From Lachnospiraceae bacterium (GTDB taxonomy: Bacteria > Bacillota > Clostridia > Lachnospirales > Lachnospiraceae): a stretch of 55,175 bases of DNA. Both the position numbers and the translations under genes were made by a program. This document shows, piece after piece, positions 25,510 to 36,300 of the stretch; positions within the stretch are counted from its first letter, which is position 1, and each line of letters opens with the position of its first letter. The notes below the pieces were generated by a model, which worked only from the letters and a program-made list of their open reading frames with translations, searched no databases and was not told the DNA's origin. Location: the NCBI GenBank assembly GCA_004552595.1, contig SFNX01000001.1:1-55175 (forward strand), in the 5' to 3' direction.

Positions 25510-26559
25510 ATGAGCGAATTAACACTACTGTCGGATGTGAGTTTTGATACAACTTCACTATCCAATATTTATATAGATGAATACATGTCATCCAACAATG
25601 AATCACAGGTTAAAATCTATTTGTACCTTTTAAGACATTTATCAAAAGGGACACCTGTGTCTGTTATTACTATTGCAGACGCTTTCAACTATTCTGTCAC
25701 AGACGTTGAGCGTGCGCTTTTTTACATGGAAAAGCAGGGGCTTATGGCGCTTAAGACAGATAATGACCAGATTGTCGGATTAAGACTGCTTCCTCTTAAT
25801 AAAAGAAGAACGGACAACTTTGTTCTTATGGAGACAAAAGAAGTTAAACAGACAAAAAAAGAAATTGTTAAGCCTTCATATTCGGCTGCTGAAGTTAAGG
25901 AATTTACAAAGAGTGATGAAATCGGAGAGCTTTTATTTGTAGTTGAGGCTTACTTAGGAGTTCCGCTTACTACACGTGATATTAAGAGCATTATGTTCAT
26001 GGTTAAGGAGCTTTCATTTGATACTGAAATGATTGACTATTTAGCTGAACAGTGCATTGAAAACGGTACAAGATCACTTGTAGAAATGGCCAAGGTGGCT
26101 AAGAGCTGGTATGAGGAAGGCGTTAAAAGTGTAGAAGAGGCCAAGGCGCTAACTAACGATGTTCCAAAGGAAGTTTATGAGGTCTTTTCCGCATTCAAAA
26201 TAAAAGCCGGTTCAAGAAAGCCTTCAGTTAAGGAGTCAGGCTTTGTTAAGAAGTGGACTAAGGAATTAAAGCTTGATATGTCCGTAATTAAAGAGGCATG
26301 CGAAATAACTGTAGACAAAACACATACAGTGAGCTTTGAATATGCGGATGCAGTATTAAATGACTGGCATTCAAAAGGTGTTACTACTGTTAAAGAAGCT
26401 AAAGAACTTATGGAAAATAACAGAAGCAATGCTTCATATAAATTAAATACAAAAGCAGCCACAAATAAAAAAACAAATACTAAATCAGGAAAGTCAGGAA
26501 GCTTTACAGGAAGAGATTATGACTTTGAACAGCTTGAAAAGGAACTACTTAGCAACTGA
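25510..26559 (+). CDS. DnaD-like primosome protein (tandem DnaB_2 domains)
   Basis: 349 residues. An N-terminal winged-helix-like region (about 1-95: SNNESQVKIYLYLLRHL, then VERALFYMEKQGL) precedes two copies of the DnaD/DnaB_2 helical domain (about 138-220 and 226-310). Each copy ends in a W-x2-G pattern: KSWYEEGVKSVEEAK and NDWHSKGVTTVKEAK. The tail is Lys/Asn/Ser-rich. Such proteins bind and remodel DNA to help load the replicative helicase. It shares its operon with the DnaC/DnaI-like loader (overlap of one base). Members of this set in Lachnospiraceae take the place of Bacillus DnaB/DnaD; the exact equivalence is uncertain. The start at 25510 follows GGAGAAGG; an earlier in-frame ATG would lie upstream of the promoter. 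Confidence 0.88.
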   Translation: MSELTLLSDVSFDTTSLSNIYIDEYMSSNNESQVKIYLYLLRHLSKGTPVSVITIADAFNYSVTDVERALFYMEKQGLMALKTDNDQIVGLRLLPLNKRRTDNFVLMETKEVKQTKKEIVKPSYSAAEVKEFTKSDEIGELLFVVEAYLGVPLTTRDIKSIMFMVKELSFDTEMIDYLAEQCIENGTRSLVEMAKVAKSWYEEGVKSVEEAKALTNDVPKEVYEVFSAFKIKAGSRKPSVKESGFVKKWTKELKLDMSVIKEACEITVDKTHTVSFEYADAVLNDWHSKGVTTVKEAKELMENNRSNASYKLNTKAATNKKTNTKSGKSGSFTGRDYDFEQLEKELLSN

Positions 26560-27530
26560 TGGGACTTAGTAAATCACAGTATGACGCAATTATGCGTGAA
26601 TACGACAGAAAAAGAATGAATGCAGCCAACAGGCTTGATAAAAGATTTGCTCAGGTATATGAATCGATACCTGAGTATTATGACGTTGAAGAACAAATCA
26701 GGGAAACAGCCTATCAGTGCGGACTAAAGGGCATTAGCGGTGACACCGATGCATTTAATAAGATGCATGAAGAAATTGAGAGGCTTGCTAAGGAAAGAGA
26801 TGAGCTGTTAATTAAAAACGGATTTGATATTGATTATTTAAAGCCTGATTATGAATGCAAAGACTGCAGCGATACGGGATATATCGACGGAAGAAAGTGT
26901 CACTGTCTTAAGCAGAAAATATTAAAGCAGCTTTATTCAAAATCAAATGTAGGTGATGTACTTGAAAGAGAGAATTTTAATACATTAAACGTTGATGAAT
27001 ATTCCGATATGGAATATGAAAAGATGAAGCCTGTAATAGAAAAGTGTAAGGCATTTGCTAAGGAATTTGATAATTCGGATGAAAATTTAATGCTTATGGG
27101 TAATCCGGGCGTAGGCAAGACGTTTTTATCAAACTGTATCGCAAAGGAATTGCTTGACAGCGGACACTCTGTTATTTACTTTACATCAGTGCAGTTGTTT
27201 GATACACTTTCAAAGTATGCGTTCACATATGAAAATTCATATGAAGGTGAGGGCATTTTAGAAGACATTTATTCATGCGATCTTTTAATAATAGATGATC
27301 TTGGAACGGAGATTGCAACAAAGCTTGTTGAATCACAGCTGTTCAATATAATAAACGAAAGAATTATCAGAAATAAGGCAACAATGATTTCGTCAAACCT
27401 CTGTCTTTCAGACATGAATGACAGATATTCAGAGAGAATAGTATCCAGAGTTGCAGGTAATTATTCAATTCTCAAGCTGGATATTAGTGATATAAGATTC
27501 AGAAAAAAGATTTCAAGTCAGGGAAAGTGA
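26559..27530 (+). CDS. DnaC/DnaI-like helicase loader ATPase
   Basis: 323 residues. An N-terminal helical region is followed by a four-Cys cluster (C100-x2-C103, then C114-x-C116) that could bind zinc, and then the AAA+ core with Walker A GNPGVGKT (181-188), Walker B LLIIDDLG (242-249) and an arginine-rich sensor region (RYSERIVSRV). The Zn-bearing N-terminus followed by AAA+ matches DnaI-type loaders, which deliver the replicative helicase to DNA. The one-base overlap (TGATG) with the dnaD-like gene shows coupling. Confidence 0.9.
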   Translation: MGLSKSQYDAIMREYDRKRMNAANRLDKRFAQVYESIPEYYDVEEQIRETAYQCGLKGISGDTDAFNKMHEEIERLAKERDELLIKNGFDIDYLKPDYECKDCSDTGYIDGRKCHCLKQKILKQLYSKSNVGDVLERENFNTLNVDEYSDMEYEKMKPVIEKCKAFAKEFDNSDENLMLMGNPGVGKTFLSNCIAKELLDSGHSVIYFTSVQLFDTLSKYAFTYENSYEGEGILEDIYSCDLLIIDDLGTEIATKLVESQLFNIINERIIRNKATMISSNLCLSDMNDRYSERIVSRVAGNYSILKLDISDIRFRKKISSQGK

Positions 27531-27538
27531 GGGTTTTC

Positions 27539-28723
27539 ATGAACGCACATGATAAGCGTAATCTTGACAGTATTCCGGTAGGAGCATTACGAATGATTCC
27601 ATTAAGCGGGTGCACGGAACTTGGTAAGAAGGTAGATAAGTACTTAGTTGGCTGGAGAGCGGAGAGAGAAAGCGAACATAAGAATTCATTGGCATTTCAG
27701 GGGTATCAGAGAGAATCATACATTCTCGATGCCAAGATTTCCCGTTTCGGTACGGGTGAGGCGAAGGGAACTATTCACGAGTCGGTTCGTGGAACAGATC
27801 TGTATTTATTAGTGGATGTATCTAACTATTCACTGACATATAATCTTTGTGGTATGGAAAACCACATGTCACCGGATGATCACTATCAGGACTTAAAGAG
27901 AATAATCGCTGCCGTTGGCGGTAAGGCAAGACGTATTACAGTAATTATGCCTTTCCTTTATGAGTCAAGACAGCATAAGAGATCTGCAAGAGAATCTCTT
28001 GATTGTGCAATAGCACTTCAGGAGCTTGTGAGAATGGGCGTAGATAACATTATTACGTTTGATGCGCATGATGGAAGAGTACAGAATGCAATTCCGCTTC
28101 ACGGCTTTGAAACAATAAGACCTGCATATCAGTTCATTAAAGGTCTTTTAAGAAATGTAAAGGATCTTACAATAGACAGTGACCATATGATGGTAGTATC
28201 ACCTGATGAAGGTGGAATGGAAAGAGCAATATATATTGCCAATGTCTTAGGACTTGATATGGGTATGTTCTATAAGAGACGTGATTACACTCAGATTGTC
28301 AACGGAAGAAATCCTATTGTTTCACATGAGTTCTTAGGTTCATCAGTTGAAGGAAAGGACATCATTGTAATAGATGACATGATTTCATCCGGTGAGAGCG
28401 TACTTGATGTTGCAAGACAGCTTAAGAAACGCAATGCAGGAAGAATATTCATAGCTTCAACATTCGGTCTTTTCACAGGTGGCATGAAGGTGTTTGATGA
28501 AGCCTATAAGGAAGGTGTTTTTGATAAAGTTCTTACAACAAATCTTATTTATCAGATGCCTGAATTACTTGAGAGAGAATATTACATTAGCTGCGACATG
28601 AGTAAATACATCGCATACATAATTGATACACTGAATCATGATGCATCAATAAGTGATTTATTAAATCCGGCAGACAGAATCAACAAGTTGGTTACAAATT
28701 ATATGGCAGAACAGGGAAAGTAA
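27539..28723 (+). CDS. prs: Ribose-phosphate pyrophosphokinase, long form
   Basis: 394 residues, clearly longer than the usual 310-330. The signature PRPP-binding loop VIDDMISSGESVLD and a catalytic flexible-loop region (PFLYESRQHKR) are present, along with ITFDAHDG, a metal/ATP-binding region. The N-terminal 60 residues are divergent from classical Prs. It makes PRPP from ribose 5-phosphate and ATP for nucleotide and amino-acid synthesis. The start at 27539 is preferred over GTG 27527 because GAGGG lies just before it. It abuts the dnaC-like gene, so expression may be linked to replication. Confidence 0.85.
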   Translation: MNAHDKRNLDSIPVGALRMIPLSGCTELGKKVDKYLVGWRAERESEHKNSLAFQGYQRESYILDAKISRFGTGEAKGTIHESVRGTDLYLLVDVSNYSLTYNLCGMENHMSPDDHYQDLKRIIAAVGGKARRITVIMPFLYESRQHKRSARESLDCAIALQELVRMGVDNIITFDAHDGRVQNAIPLHGFETIRPAYQFIKGLLRNVKDLTIDSDHMMVVSPDEGGMERAIYIANVLGLDMGMFYKRRDYTQIVNGRNPIVSHEFLGSSVEGKDIIVIDDMISSGESVLDVARQLKKRNAGRIFIASTFGLFTGGMKVFDEAYKEGVFDKVLTTNLIYQMPELLEREYYISCDMSKYIAYIIDTLNHDASISDLLNPADRINKLVTNYMAEQGK

Positions 28724-28744
28724 TTAATAATATAGGAGAACAAA

Positions 28745-29998
28745 ATGGCAAGCGAAATCAGAGACATTAATTTATGGGAATCAGGTGAGAAGAAGATTGA
28801 ATGGGTTAAGAGAAACTGTGACCTTCTTCGTACACTTGAAGGCGAATTTTCAAAGACAAAGCCTTTTAGCGGCAAGAAAGTTGCTTTATCGGTTCACTTA
28901 GAGGCTAAAACAGCATATTTATGTAAGGTTTTGGCAGCAGGTGGAGCACAGATGTACATTACAGGCTCTAATCCTTTGTCTACACAGGATGACGTTGCCG
29001 CAGCGCTTGTTCATGCAGGACTTGAAGTTCATGCGTGGTATGACTGCACACCTGAAGAATATGAAAGCCACATTAAGGCTGTATTATCGGCAGGACCTAA
29101 CATCATTATTGATGATGGTGGCGATCTTGTTCATATGATGCACACAGATGAAGATCTAAAGAAGTTAATCCCAAATGTTATCGGCGGATGTGAAGAGACA
29201 ACAACAGGAATACTTCGTCTTATCGCTATGGACAGAGATAAGGAGCTTAAGTTCCCAATGGTATTGGTTAATAATGCAATGTGCAAGCACTTCTTTGATA
29301 ACAGATACGGCACAGGACAGTCTGTATGGGATGGAATCAACCGTACTACTAACTTAATTGTTGCAGGCAAAAAGGTAGTCGTAGCAGGATACGGATGGTG
29401 CGGTAAGGGTGTTGCAATGAGAGCAAAGGGACTCGGTGCACAGGTTATTGTTACAGAAATCGATCCGGTAAAGGCAATTGAAGCTGTAATGGACGGATTT
29501 GAAGTAATGCCTATGATTGAAGCAGCTAAGATCGGTGATTTCTTTGTTACTGTTACAGGCTGTGAAAAGGTTATTGACGAGGACGATTTTGCAGTTATGA
29601 AGGATGGCGCTATTCTTTGTAATGCCGGCCATTTTGACTGTGAAGTATACATGGCAGGGCTTCGCGAAATGGCTGTTGAGTCAAAGGAAATGCGTAAGAA
29701 CATTGTAGGCTACAGGATGCCAAACGGAAACTGGATAAATGTTCTTGGTGAAGGAAGACTTGTTAACCTTGCATGTGGTGACGGACATCCTGCAGAGATT
29801 ATGGATATGTCTTTTGCTATCCAGGCTCTTTCAGCACTTTACCTTGTTAACAACCAGGGTAAGATAGATAAAATGATTATTGACGTTCCTGAAGAGGTAG
29901 ACAGAAACGTTGCTACTATGAAGCTTGAATTCCTTGGAAAGAAGATTGATAAGCTTACTCCTGAACAGGAAGCATATCTTAACAGCTCAGCTGTATAG
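28745..29998 (+). CDS. ahcY: Adenosylhomocysteinase
   Basis: 417 residues. The NAD-binding motif VAGYGWCGKGVAMRAKGLGA, the region HLEAKTAYL near residue 50 and TGCEKVIDEDDF, GHFDCEV fit S-adenosylhomocysteine hydrolase, which splits SAH to homocysteine and adenosine using bound NAD. AGGAG is 4-9 bases before the start. The 21-base spacing from prs suggests one transcription unit. No SAM or SAH riboswitch was recognised upstream. It is followed by a 233-base gap and no clear terminator. Confidence 0.95.
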   Translation: MASEIRDINLWESGEKKIEWVKRNCDLLRTLEGEFSKTKPFSGKKVALSVHLEAKTAYLCKVLAAGGAQMYITGSNPLSTQDDVAAALVHAGLEVHAWYDCTPEEYESHIKAVLSAGPNIIIDDGGDLVHMMHTDEDLKKLIPNVIGGCEETTTGILRLIAMDRDKELKFPMVLVNNAMCKHFFDNRYGTGQSVWDGINRTTNLIVAGKKVVVAGYGWCGKGVAMRAKGLGAQVIVTEIDPVKAIEAVMDGFEVMPMIEAAKIGDFFVTVTGCEKVIDEDDFAVMKDGAILCNAGHFDCEVYMAGLREMAVESKEMRKNIVGYRMPNGNWINVLGEGRLVNLACGDGHPAEIMDMSFAIQALSALYLVNNQGKIDKMIIDVPEEVDRNVATMKLEFLGKKIDKLTPEQEAYLNSSAV

Positions 29999-30232
29999 TT
30001 TTGAACAGATTTAATACAAATTTATAATAAGTACAAGTAAAGACGGCACCCGTTCTATCACGTTGTGACGGAGCTTGAAATGATTTGGGCAATAATTACA
30101 AATATCTCTTATTCACGGTAAAAAATATGTTTATTTTTACCAACATACGTGGTATTATAATCTCACATATGTATAGAAAAGTAATAAATTCTTAAATACT
30201 TTCCTAAAATTACTAATCAAGAGGTGAAACAC
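29999..30232 (+). promoter_or_regulatory. Intergenic region with glgC promoter (-10 TATAAT)
   Basis: 234 bases. A -10 TATAAT is at 30156-30161; the -35 is weak (TTTTTA, 30134-30139, spacing 16). The leader to GTG 30233 is about 65 bases and ends with GAGGTGA. The stretch 30040-30090 can form a small hairpin near ACCCGTTC and GACGGAGC, but I recognise no known regulator and no terminator with a T-tract. Confidence 0.45.
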
Positions 30233-31510
30233 GTGTATAAGAAAGAGATGATTGCGATGTTGCTCGCAGGCGGACAGGGAAGCCGTCTTGGAGTGCTTAC
30301 ATCAAGGGTTGCAAAGCCGGCAGTTTCATTTGGTGGAAAATACCGAATTATCGACTTTCCACTTAGTAACTGTATCAATTCAGGCATTGACACAGTTGGT
30401 GTGCTTACACAGTACAGACCGCTGAGACTTAATGCACATATTGGTATTGGCATACCTTGGGACTTAGACCGCAACGAAGGCGGTGTTACAATTCTTCCCC
30501 CATACGAGAAAAATACAAACAGTGAGTGGTATACAGGTACTGCAAATGCAATACTTCAGAACATTGACTTCATGGACATGTATAACCCTGATTATGTTCT
30601 TATTTTATCAGGTGATCACATCTATAAGATGGATTATGAAGTGATGCTTGACTTCCATAAGGCTAATAATGCGGACGTTACACTTGCTGCTATGCCTGTA
30701 CCGATTGAGGAAGCTAAGAGATTTGGTATTCTTATTACCGATGAGAACAGAAGAATTACGGAATTTGAAGAAAAGCCTGAGAATCCTCGTTCTAACCTTG
30801 CTTCAATGGGAATTTATATCTTTAACTGGAAGATTTTAAGAGAGGCATTAATTGCTAATAAGGATCAGCCGGCTCTTGACTTTGGTAAGCATATTATTCC
30901 TTATTGTCATAACGGTGGAAACGGAAGAACATTTGCTTATGAATTTAACGGTTACTGGAAGGACGTTGGAACTCTCAATTCATATTGGGAAGCTAATATG
31001 GAACTTATTGATCTTGTTCCTGACTTTAACCTTTATGAAGAATACTGGAAGATTTATACAAGAAATTCAACACTTCCTCCACAGTATCTTTCAAACAACA
31101 GCGTAGTTGAGAAGAGCATTGTCGGAGAAGGAAGTGGAATTTACGGAACGGTAATTGAGTCGGTTATCGGCTGCAACGTTACAATTGAAGAGGGCGCTGT
31201 AGTTAAGAATTCAATTATTATGGACAACACCGTAATTAAGAAGAACAGCTACCTTGAGAAATCTATCGTTGCCGAATGTGTAGAAATCGGAGAGGGATGT
31301 AAGCTCGGTGTGGGAGAAGAAGTTCCTAACGAGACAGATCCTCACATTTACTCAAACGGCATCGTATGTATCGGCGAGCATACTACTATCCCGTCAGGCG
31401 TTACAATCGGTAAGAATACAATGGTTGTAGGAAATACTGATAATTCTGACTATGACAATGGAGTATTGGCAAGCGGCAGAACTTTGAATAAGGCAGGTGA
31501 AGACAGATGA
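30233..31510 (+). CDS. glgC: Glucose-1-phosphate adenylyltransferase, catalytic subunit
   Basis: 425 residues. The AGGQGSRLGVLTSRVAKPAV motif is the nucleotide-binding start, with FGGKYRIIDFPLSN, GTADAI-like GTANAILQN and a C-terminal left-handed beta-helix of repeats (residues about 295-400). It makes ADP-glucose from glucose 1-phosphate and ATP for glycogen. The start GTG 30233 follows GAGGTGA at 5 bases, and gives the usual N-terminus; an earlier GTG 30224 is less likely. It overlaps glgD by 4 bases (ATGA). Confidence 0.94.
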   Translation: MYKKEMIAMLLAGGQGSRLGVLTSRVAKPAVSFGGKYRIIDFPLSNCINSGIDTVGVLTQYRPLRLNAHIGIGIPWDLDRNEGGVTILPPYEKNTNSEWYTGTANAILQNIDFMDMYNPDYVLILSGDHIYKMDYEVMLDFHKANNADVTLAAMPVPIEEAKRFGILITDENRRITEFEEKPENPRSNLASMGIYIFNWKILREALIANKDQPALDFGKHIIPYCHNGGNGRTFAYEFNGYWKDVGTLNSYWEANMELIDLVPDFNLYEEYWKIYTRNSTLPPQYLSNNSVVEKSIVGEGSGIYGTVIESVIGCNVTIEEGAVVKNSIIMDNTVIKKNSYLEKSIVAECVEIGEGCKLGVGEEVPNETDPHIYSNGIVCIGEHTTIPSGVTIGKNTMVVGNTDNSDYDNGVLASGRTLNKAGEDR

Positions 31511-32625
31511 GAGCAATAGGTATTATTTTAGCAGGCGGTAACAGCTATAGAATGAAAGAGCTCTCACAAAAGAGAGCAATTGCGGCTATGCCTATTGGCG
31601 GAAGCTACAGAAGTATTGATTTTGCCTTATCAAATATGACAAATTCAAAGATTACAAGAGTAGGTGTCCTGACACAGTTTAACGCAAGAAGTCTTAATGA
31701 ACACTTAAGCTCTTCTAAGTGGTGGAACTTCGGACGTAAGCAGGGCGGACTTTATGTATTTAACCCTACTATTACTAACGACAATGGCTTCTGGTACAGA
31801 GGAACAGCCGATTCTATCAACCAGAACATCGGATTCCTTAAGGAAGCGCACGAGCCATATGTAGTTATTGCTTCGGGTGAAGCAGTATATAAGCTTGATT
31901 ACGGCAAGGTTTTGGAATATCACATTGATAAGAAGGCTGATATTACAATAGTATGTAAAGACATCGAGACAAATAACGAGAGCGGTCGTTACGGAATCGT
32001 ACAGCTTAATGAAGACGGACGTGTTACTGAATTTGATGAAAAGCCGATGATTGCCAGAACTAATACTGTTAACTGCGGTATTTACGTAATCAGAAGAAGA
32101 CTTCTTATTGAACTCATTGAACAGTGTGCAAGAGAGGACAGATTCGACTTCGTAAGAGACGTTGTAGTAAGACTTAAGGATGTTAAGAAGGTTTACGGCT
32201 ATAAGATGGATTCATACTGGAGCAACATTGCATCAGTTGAAGACTACTACAGGACTAATATGGACTTCCTTAATAAGGACGTAAGATCTTACTTCTTCAA
32301 GGAATATCCTACAATTTATTCTAAGGTTGATGATCTTCCGCCGGTTAAATACAACTACGGCTCACATGTTAAGAATTCTCTTATTTCAAGTGGTTCCATA
32401 ATCAACGGAACAGTAGAGGATTCAATACTCTTTAAGAAGGTATTTGTTGGTAACAACTGCGTAATAAAGAATTCAATTATTCTTAATGACGTATACATCG
32501 GAGATAATTCCGTTATTGAGAACTGTATCGTAGAGAGCAGAGATACTATTAGAGCTAATTCTTACTTTAAGGGTGAAGACGGAGTCAAGATAGTACTTGA
32601 GCAGAACGAAAGATACGTATTTTAA
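31507..32625 (+). CDS. glgD: GlgD, regulatory/second subunit of glucose-1-phosphate adenylyltransferase
   Basis: 372 residues, shorter and more divergent than GlgC. It has the same layout: LAGGNSYRMKELSQKRA in place of the GlgC catalytic loop (altered residues suggest weak or no activity), GTADSINQN, and a C-terminal hexapeptide-type helix. In other Firmicutes GlgC and GlgD form a heterotetramer in which GlgD stimulates GlgC. The ATGA coupling makes that likely here. A terminator follows. Confidence 0.92.
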   Translation: MRAIGIILAGGNSYRMKELSQKRAIAAMPIGGSYRSIDFALSNMTNSKITRVGVLTQFNARSLNEHLSSSKWWNFGRKQGGLYVFNPTITNDNGFWYRGTADSINQNIGFLKEAHEPYVVIASGEAVYKLDYGKVLEYHIDKKADITIVCKDIETNNESGRYGIVQLNEDGRVTEFDEKPMIARTNTVNCGIYVIRRRLLIELIEQCAREDRFDFVRDVVVRLKDVKKVYGYKMDSYWSNIASVEDYYRTNMDFLNKDVRSYFFKEYPTIYSKVDDLPPVKYNYGSHVKNSLISSGSIINGTVEDSILFKKVFVGNNCVIKNSIILNDVYIGDNSVIENCIVESRDTIRANSYFKGEDGVKIVLEQNERYVF

Positions 32626-32653
32626 CATGATTAACGCTTGATTAGTAATTTGA

Positions 32654-32695
32654 GGCCACTTCCTTTTGGGAGTGGTCTTGTTATTTTCTTTTTTC
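32654..32695 (+). terminator. Rho-independent terminator after glgD
   Basis: A 10-bp stem (32654-32663 with 32668-32677, two G-T pairs, loop TTTT) is followed by a T-rich tract (32678-32695). It ends the glgCD unit before pth. Confidence 0.82.
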
Positions 32696-32736
32696 AAGTG
32701 TATAGTGTGGGAAGTAAACAGCTTTTAGGAGATAAT

Positions 32737-33318
32737 ATGTACATTATTGCAGGGCTTGGAAATCCAAGCAGGGAATATAAAAATACAAGACATAATATAG
32801 GCTTTGATGTAGTTGATATAATTGCCGATAAGTACGGTATTGATGTATCAACTGCCAAGCATAAGGCACTTGTCGGCAAAGGAATGATAGGTGCAGAAAA
32901 GGTCATATTGGTTAAGCCGCAGACATTCATGAATTTATCGGGAGAAAGTCTTATTGATGTATGCAATTATTACAAGATTGATATAGAAAATGAGCTTATT
33001 GTAATTTATGATGACATTGCGCTTGACGTGGGTGCAATCCGTGTGAGAAAATCAGGGTCTGCCGGTGGACACAACGGGATGAAAAGCATAATAAATCATC
33101 TTGGAACAGACAAATTTATGAGAGTCAGAATGGGTGTCGGAGATAAGCCAAAGGGCTATGATCTTGCGGATTATGTGCTTGGACACTTTACGAAGGAAGA
33201 AAGGGAACTTATGGATGAAGCTTCCATTCATGCCTTAAAAGCAGTTGAAATCATTATTTCACAAAGTATTGAAGACGCAATGAACACCTTCAATAAAAAG
33301 AATTCAAAAGAATCATAA
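32737..33318 (+). CDS. pth: Peptidyl-tRNA hydrolase
   Basis: 193 residues. The motifs GLGNPSREYKNTRHNIGF (catalytic His19, Asn9), VKPQTFMNLSGES and GSAGGHNGMKSII are the complete Pth set. It releases peptides from stalled peptidyl-tRNA. The start at 32737 follows AGGAG; an in-frame ATG at 32638 would place the terminator of glgD inside the protein. mfd begins immediately after, a pth-mfd pair that is common in Firmicutes. Confidence 0.96.
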   Translation: MYIIAGLGNPSREYKNTRHNIGFDVVDIIADKYGIDVSTAKHKALVGKGMIGAEKVILVKPQTFMNLSGESLIDVCNYYKIDIENELIVIYDDIALDVGAIRVRKSGSAGGHNGMKSIINHLGTDKFMRVRMGVGDKPKGYDLADYVLGHFTKEERELMDEASIHALKAVEIIISQSIEDAMNTFNKKNSKES

Positions 33319-36300
33319 ATGAATAACATTACAAAACCTCTTTATGAGCTTGAAGCATTTACTTCTGCAAAAGAGGATCTTAAAACAGACGGAATAGTCG
33401 AAATAAACGGCTGCCATGACGCTTCAAAGCTTCATGTGGCATGCGGACTTGGCGAGGGCTTTAATAATAAGGTTCTCGTCACTTTTAGTGAGCAAAGAGC
33501 AAGGGAAATAGCCGAAGAATTCAGCTTCTATGATAAAAACGTATACCTGTATCCTGCAAAGGATTTAATGTTTTATCAGGCTGACATTCACGGAAATCTT
33601 CAGACTAAGGAACGTCTTAAAGTAATTAAGGCAATAATAAACAATGAATGCGCGACGATAGTTACTACATTTGATGCGTTTATGAACCATTCGGTTCCGC
33701 TTGAAAAAATAGCCCGCTACATTATCACATTAAGAAAAAATGACACAATAAACTTAAGCGAGATGTCAGAAAAGCTTGTGGCGCTTGGCTATGAGAGGAA
33801 TTATCAGGTAGAGACGGAAGGACAGTTTTCTTTAAGAGGCGGAATTATCGACATATTCCCTATGACTGAAGAAAATCCTGTAAGAATAGAACTTTGGGGA
33901 GATGATGTCGATTCAATAAGACTTTTTGATGTATCAACGCAGCGTTCCCTTAAAGACCTTGATGAGGTTACACTTTTTCCTGCATCTGAGACGGTGCTTA
34001 CGTCTGATGAGAAAAAAGCCGGAATAGAGAAAATCGAAAAGGACGCCAAGAAGCTTTCCGACAAATTCAGAAAAGAGTTTAAGACAGAAGAGGCCTTTAG
34101 AATAACTGAATCGGTAAGACAGTTTAAGGAACGTATTTTAGAGCTTTCAATGGCCGATTCAAATGTGGAATCATACATAGAATACTTCTACGATGAGACA
34201 GTATCGATAATTGATTATTTTGACAAAAAGAACACATTGTTCATACTTGATGAGCCTGCAAGGTTAGCAGAGCTTGCTAATGCAACAGAACTTGAATTTA
34301 GGGAGAGCATGAAGCACAGGCTTGAAAAGGGCTATGCGCTTCCTCTTAATGCAGACATTTTGTATTCCGCTAAGGAAACACTTTCAAAGGTGTCACTTAA
34401 AAGAACGGCAGCCCTATGCTCGCTTCCTGTAAGAAAGAGTGTATACAAGGCAAAAGCCGTTCATTCAATTGTTACAAAGCCTGTTAGTCCGTACAATTCA
34501 AGCTTTGAAATGCTTGTAAAAGACTTAGGAAAACACAAAAAGAATGGGTACAGGGTTATTCTTGTATCTGCATCAAGGACAAAGGCGAAAAGACTTGCTG
34601 AGGATTTAAGAGAAAACGGAATTTCTGCGTTTTTCACTGAAGAGACTGACAGGGAAGTTGAAAAATGTGAAGTGATGATAGTCTACGGACGAATTAAGAC
34701 AGGTGTTGAATATCCTATGCTTAAATTCGTCATCATGTCCGAAAGCGACATTTTCAGCACCCTTAAGCGTAAAAAACACCGCACAAAGGTATATGACGGA
34801 ACGAAAATCCGCTCGATGAACGAGCTTTGCGTCGGCGATTTTGTCGTGCATGAAAGCCACGGCCTTGGAATTTATCAGGGAATAGAGAAGGTTACCGTAG
34901 AAAACATCACTAAGGATTATATGAAGATTACATATAAGGACGGCGGCAGACTTTTTATTCCGGCAAGTGCACTTGACCAGATACAGAAATATTCATCAAA
35001 AGAGGGTGTGACGCCTAAGCTTAATAAGCTTGGCGGCAAGGAATGGGAAAATACAAAGGCGAAGGTCAAACTGGCTGTCGAAGAAGTAGCATCCGACCTT
35101 GTCGAACTGTATTCTAAGAGACAGGAGAAAAACGGCTATGTCTACGGCAAGGATACAGTGTGGCAGACTGAATTCGAGGAAATGTTCCCATACGAGGAGA
35201 CAGAAGACCAGCTTAATGCGATTTTAGATACAAAGTCTGATATGGAGTCGACTAAAATTATGGACAGACTCATATGCGGAGATGTCGGCTACGGCAAAAC
35301 AGAAATTGCGATAAGAGCGGCATTTAAGGCGGTTCAGGAGGGAAAGCAGGTAATTTATCTTGTTCCGACAACGATTTTAGCAGGGCAGCACTACAACACA
35401 TTTAAGGAAAGAATGAAGGATTATCCTGTTAAGGTTGAGCTGCTTTCAAGATTCAAGACTGTAAAAGAGCAAAAGGAAATCGTCAAAAATCTTAAAAAGG
35501 GAATGATTGACATTGTCATTGGTACGCACAGACTCTTGTCAAACGACGTTGAATTTAAGGATCCCGGTCTGTTAATAATAGACGAAGAACAGCGCTTTGG
35601 TGTTGCGCATAAAGAAAAGATTAAAAAGCTTAGGGAAAATATCGATGTACTTGCACTGACAGCAACACCGATTCCAAGAACTCTTCATATGAGTCTGATC
35701 GGTGTCAGGGACATGAGCGTTCTTGAAGAGGCACCACAGGACAGAATGCCTATCCAGACATTTGTAATGGAGTACAACGAAGAGCTTGTAAGAGAGGCAA
35801 TTGTACGAGAACTTTCAAGAGGCGGACAGGTATTCTACGTATATAACCGCGTGAATAATATAGCAGATATTACCGCAAGGATTAAAGAACTTGTGCCTGA
35901 AGCATCGATTGCATACGCCCATGGTAAAATGCGTGAAAACGAGCTTGAGGCAATTATGTTCGACTTTGTTAATGGTGATATTGATGTGCTTGTGTCAACA
36001 ACAATTATTGAGACAGGACTTGATATACCAAACGTCAACACCATGATTATTCACGATTCTGACAAGCTTGGACTTTCACAGCTTTACCAGCTTAGAGGCC
36101 GTGTCGGAAGGTCTAACCGTGCCGCCTATGCATTTCTTATGTACAACAAGGATAAGCTTTTGCAGGAGACGGCTGAGAAGAGACTTGAAGCGATTCGTGA
36201 TTTCACAGAGCTTGGCTCCGGCTTTAAAATTGCAATGCGCGACCTTGAGATACGAGGCGCAGGCAACATACTTGGAGTAAGCCAGAGCGGACATATGGCG

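Noticed and set aside
29131..29703. 190-codon open frame on the minus strand inside ahcY
   Set aside because: It is a shadow of a strongly biased coding gene, with no ribosome binding site or recognisable domain.
29999..30232. SAM/SAH riboswitch downstream or upstream of ahcY
   Set aside because: The gap lies after ahcY, and the leader before ahcY is only 21 bases. No matching conserved core was seen.
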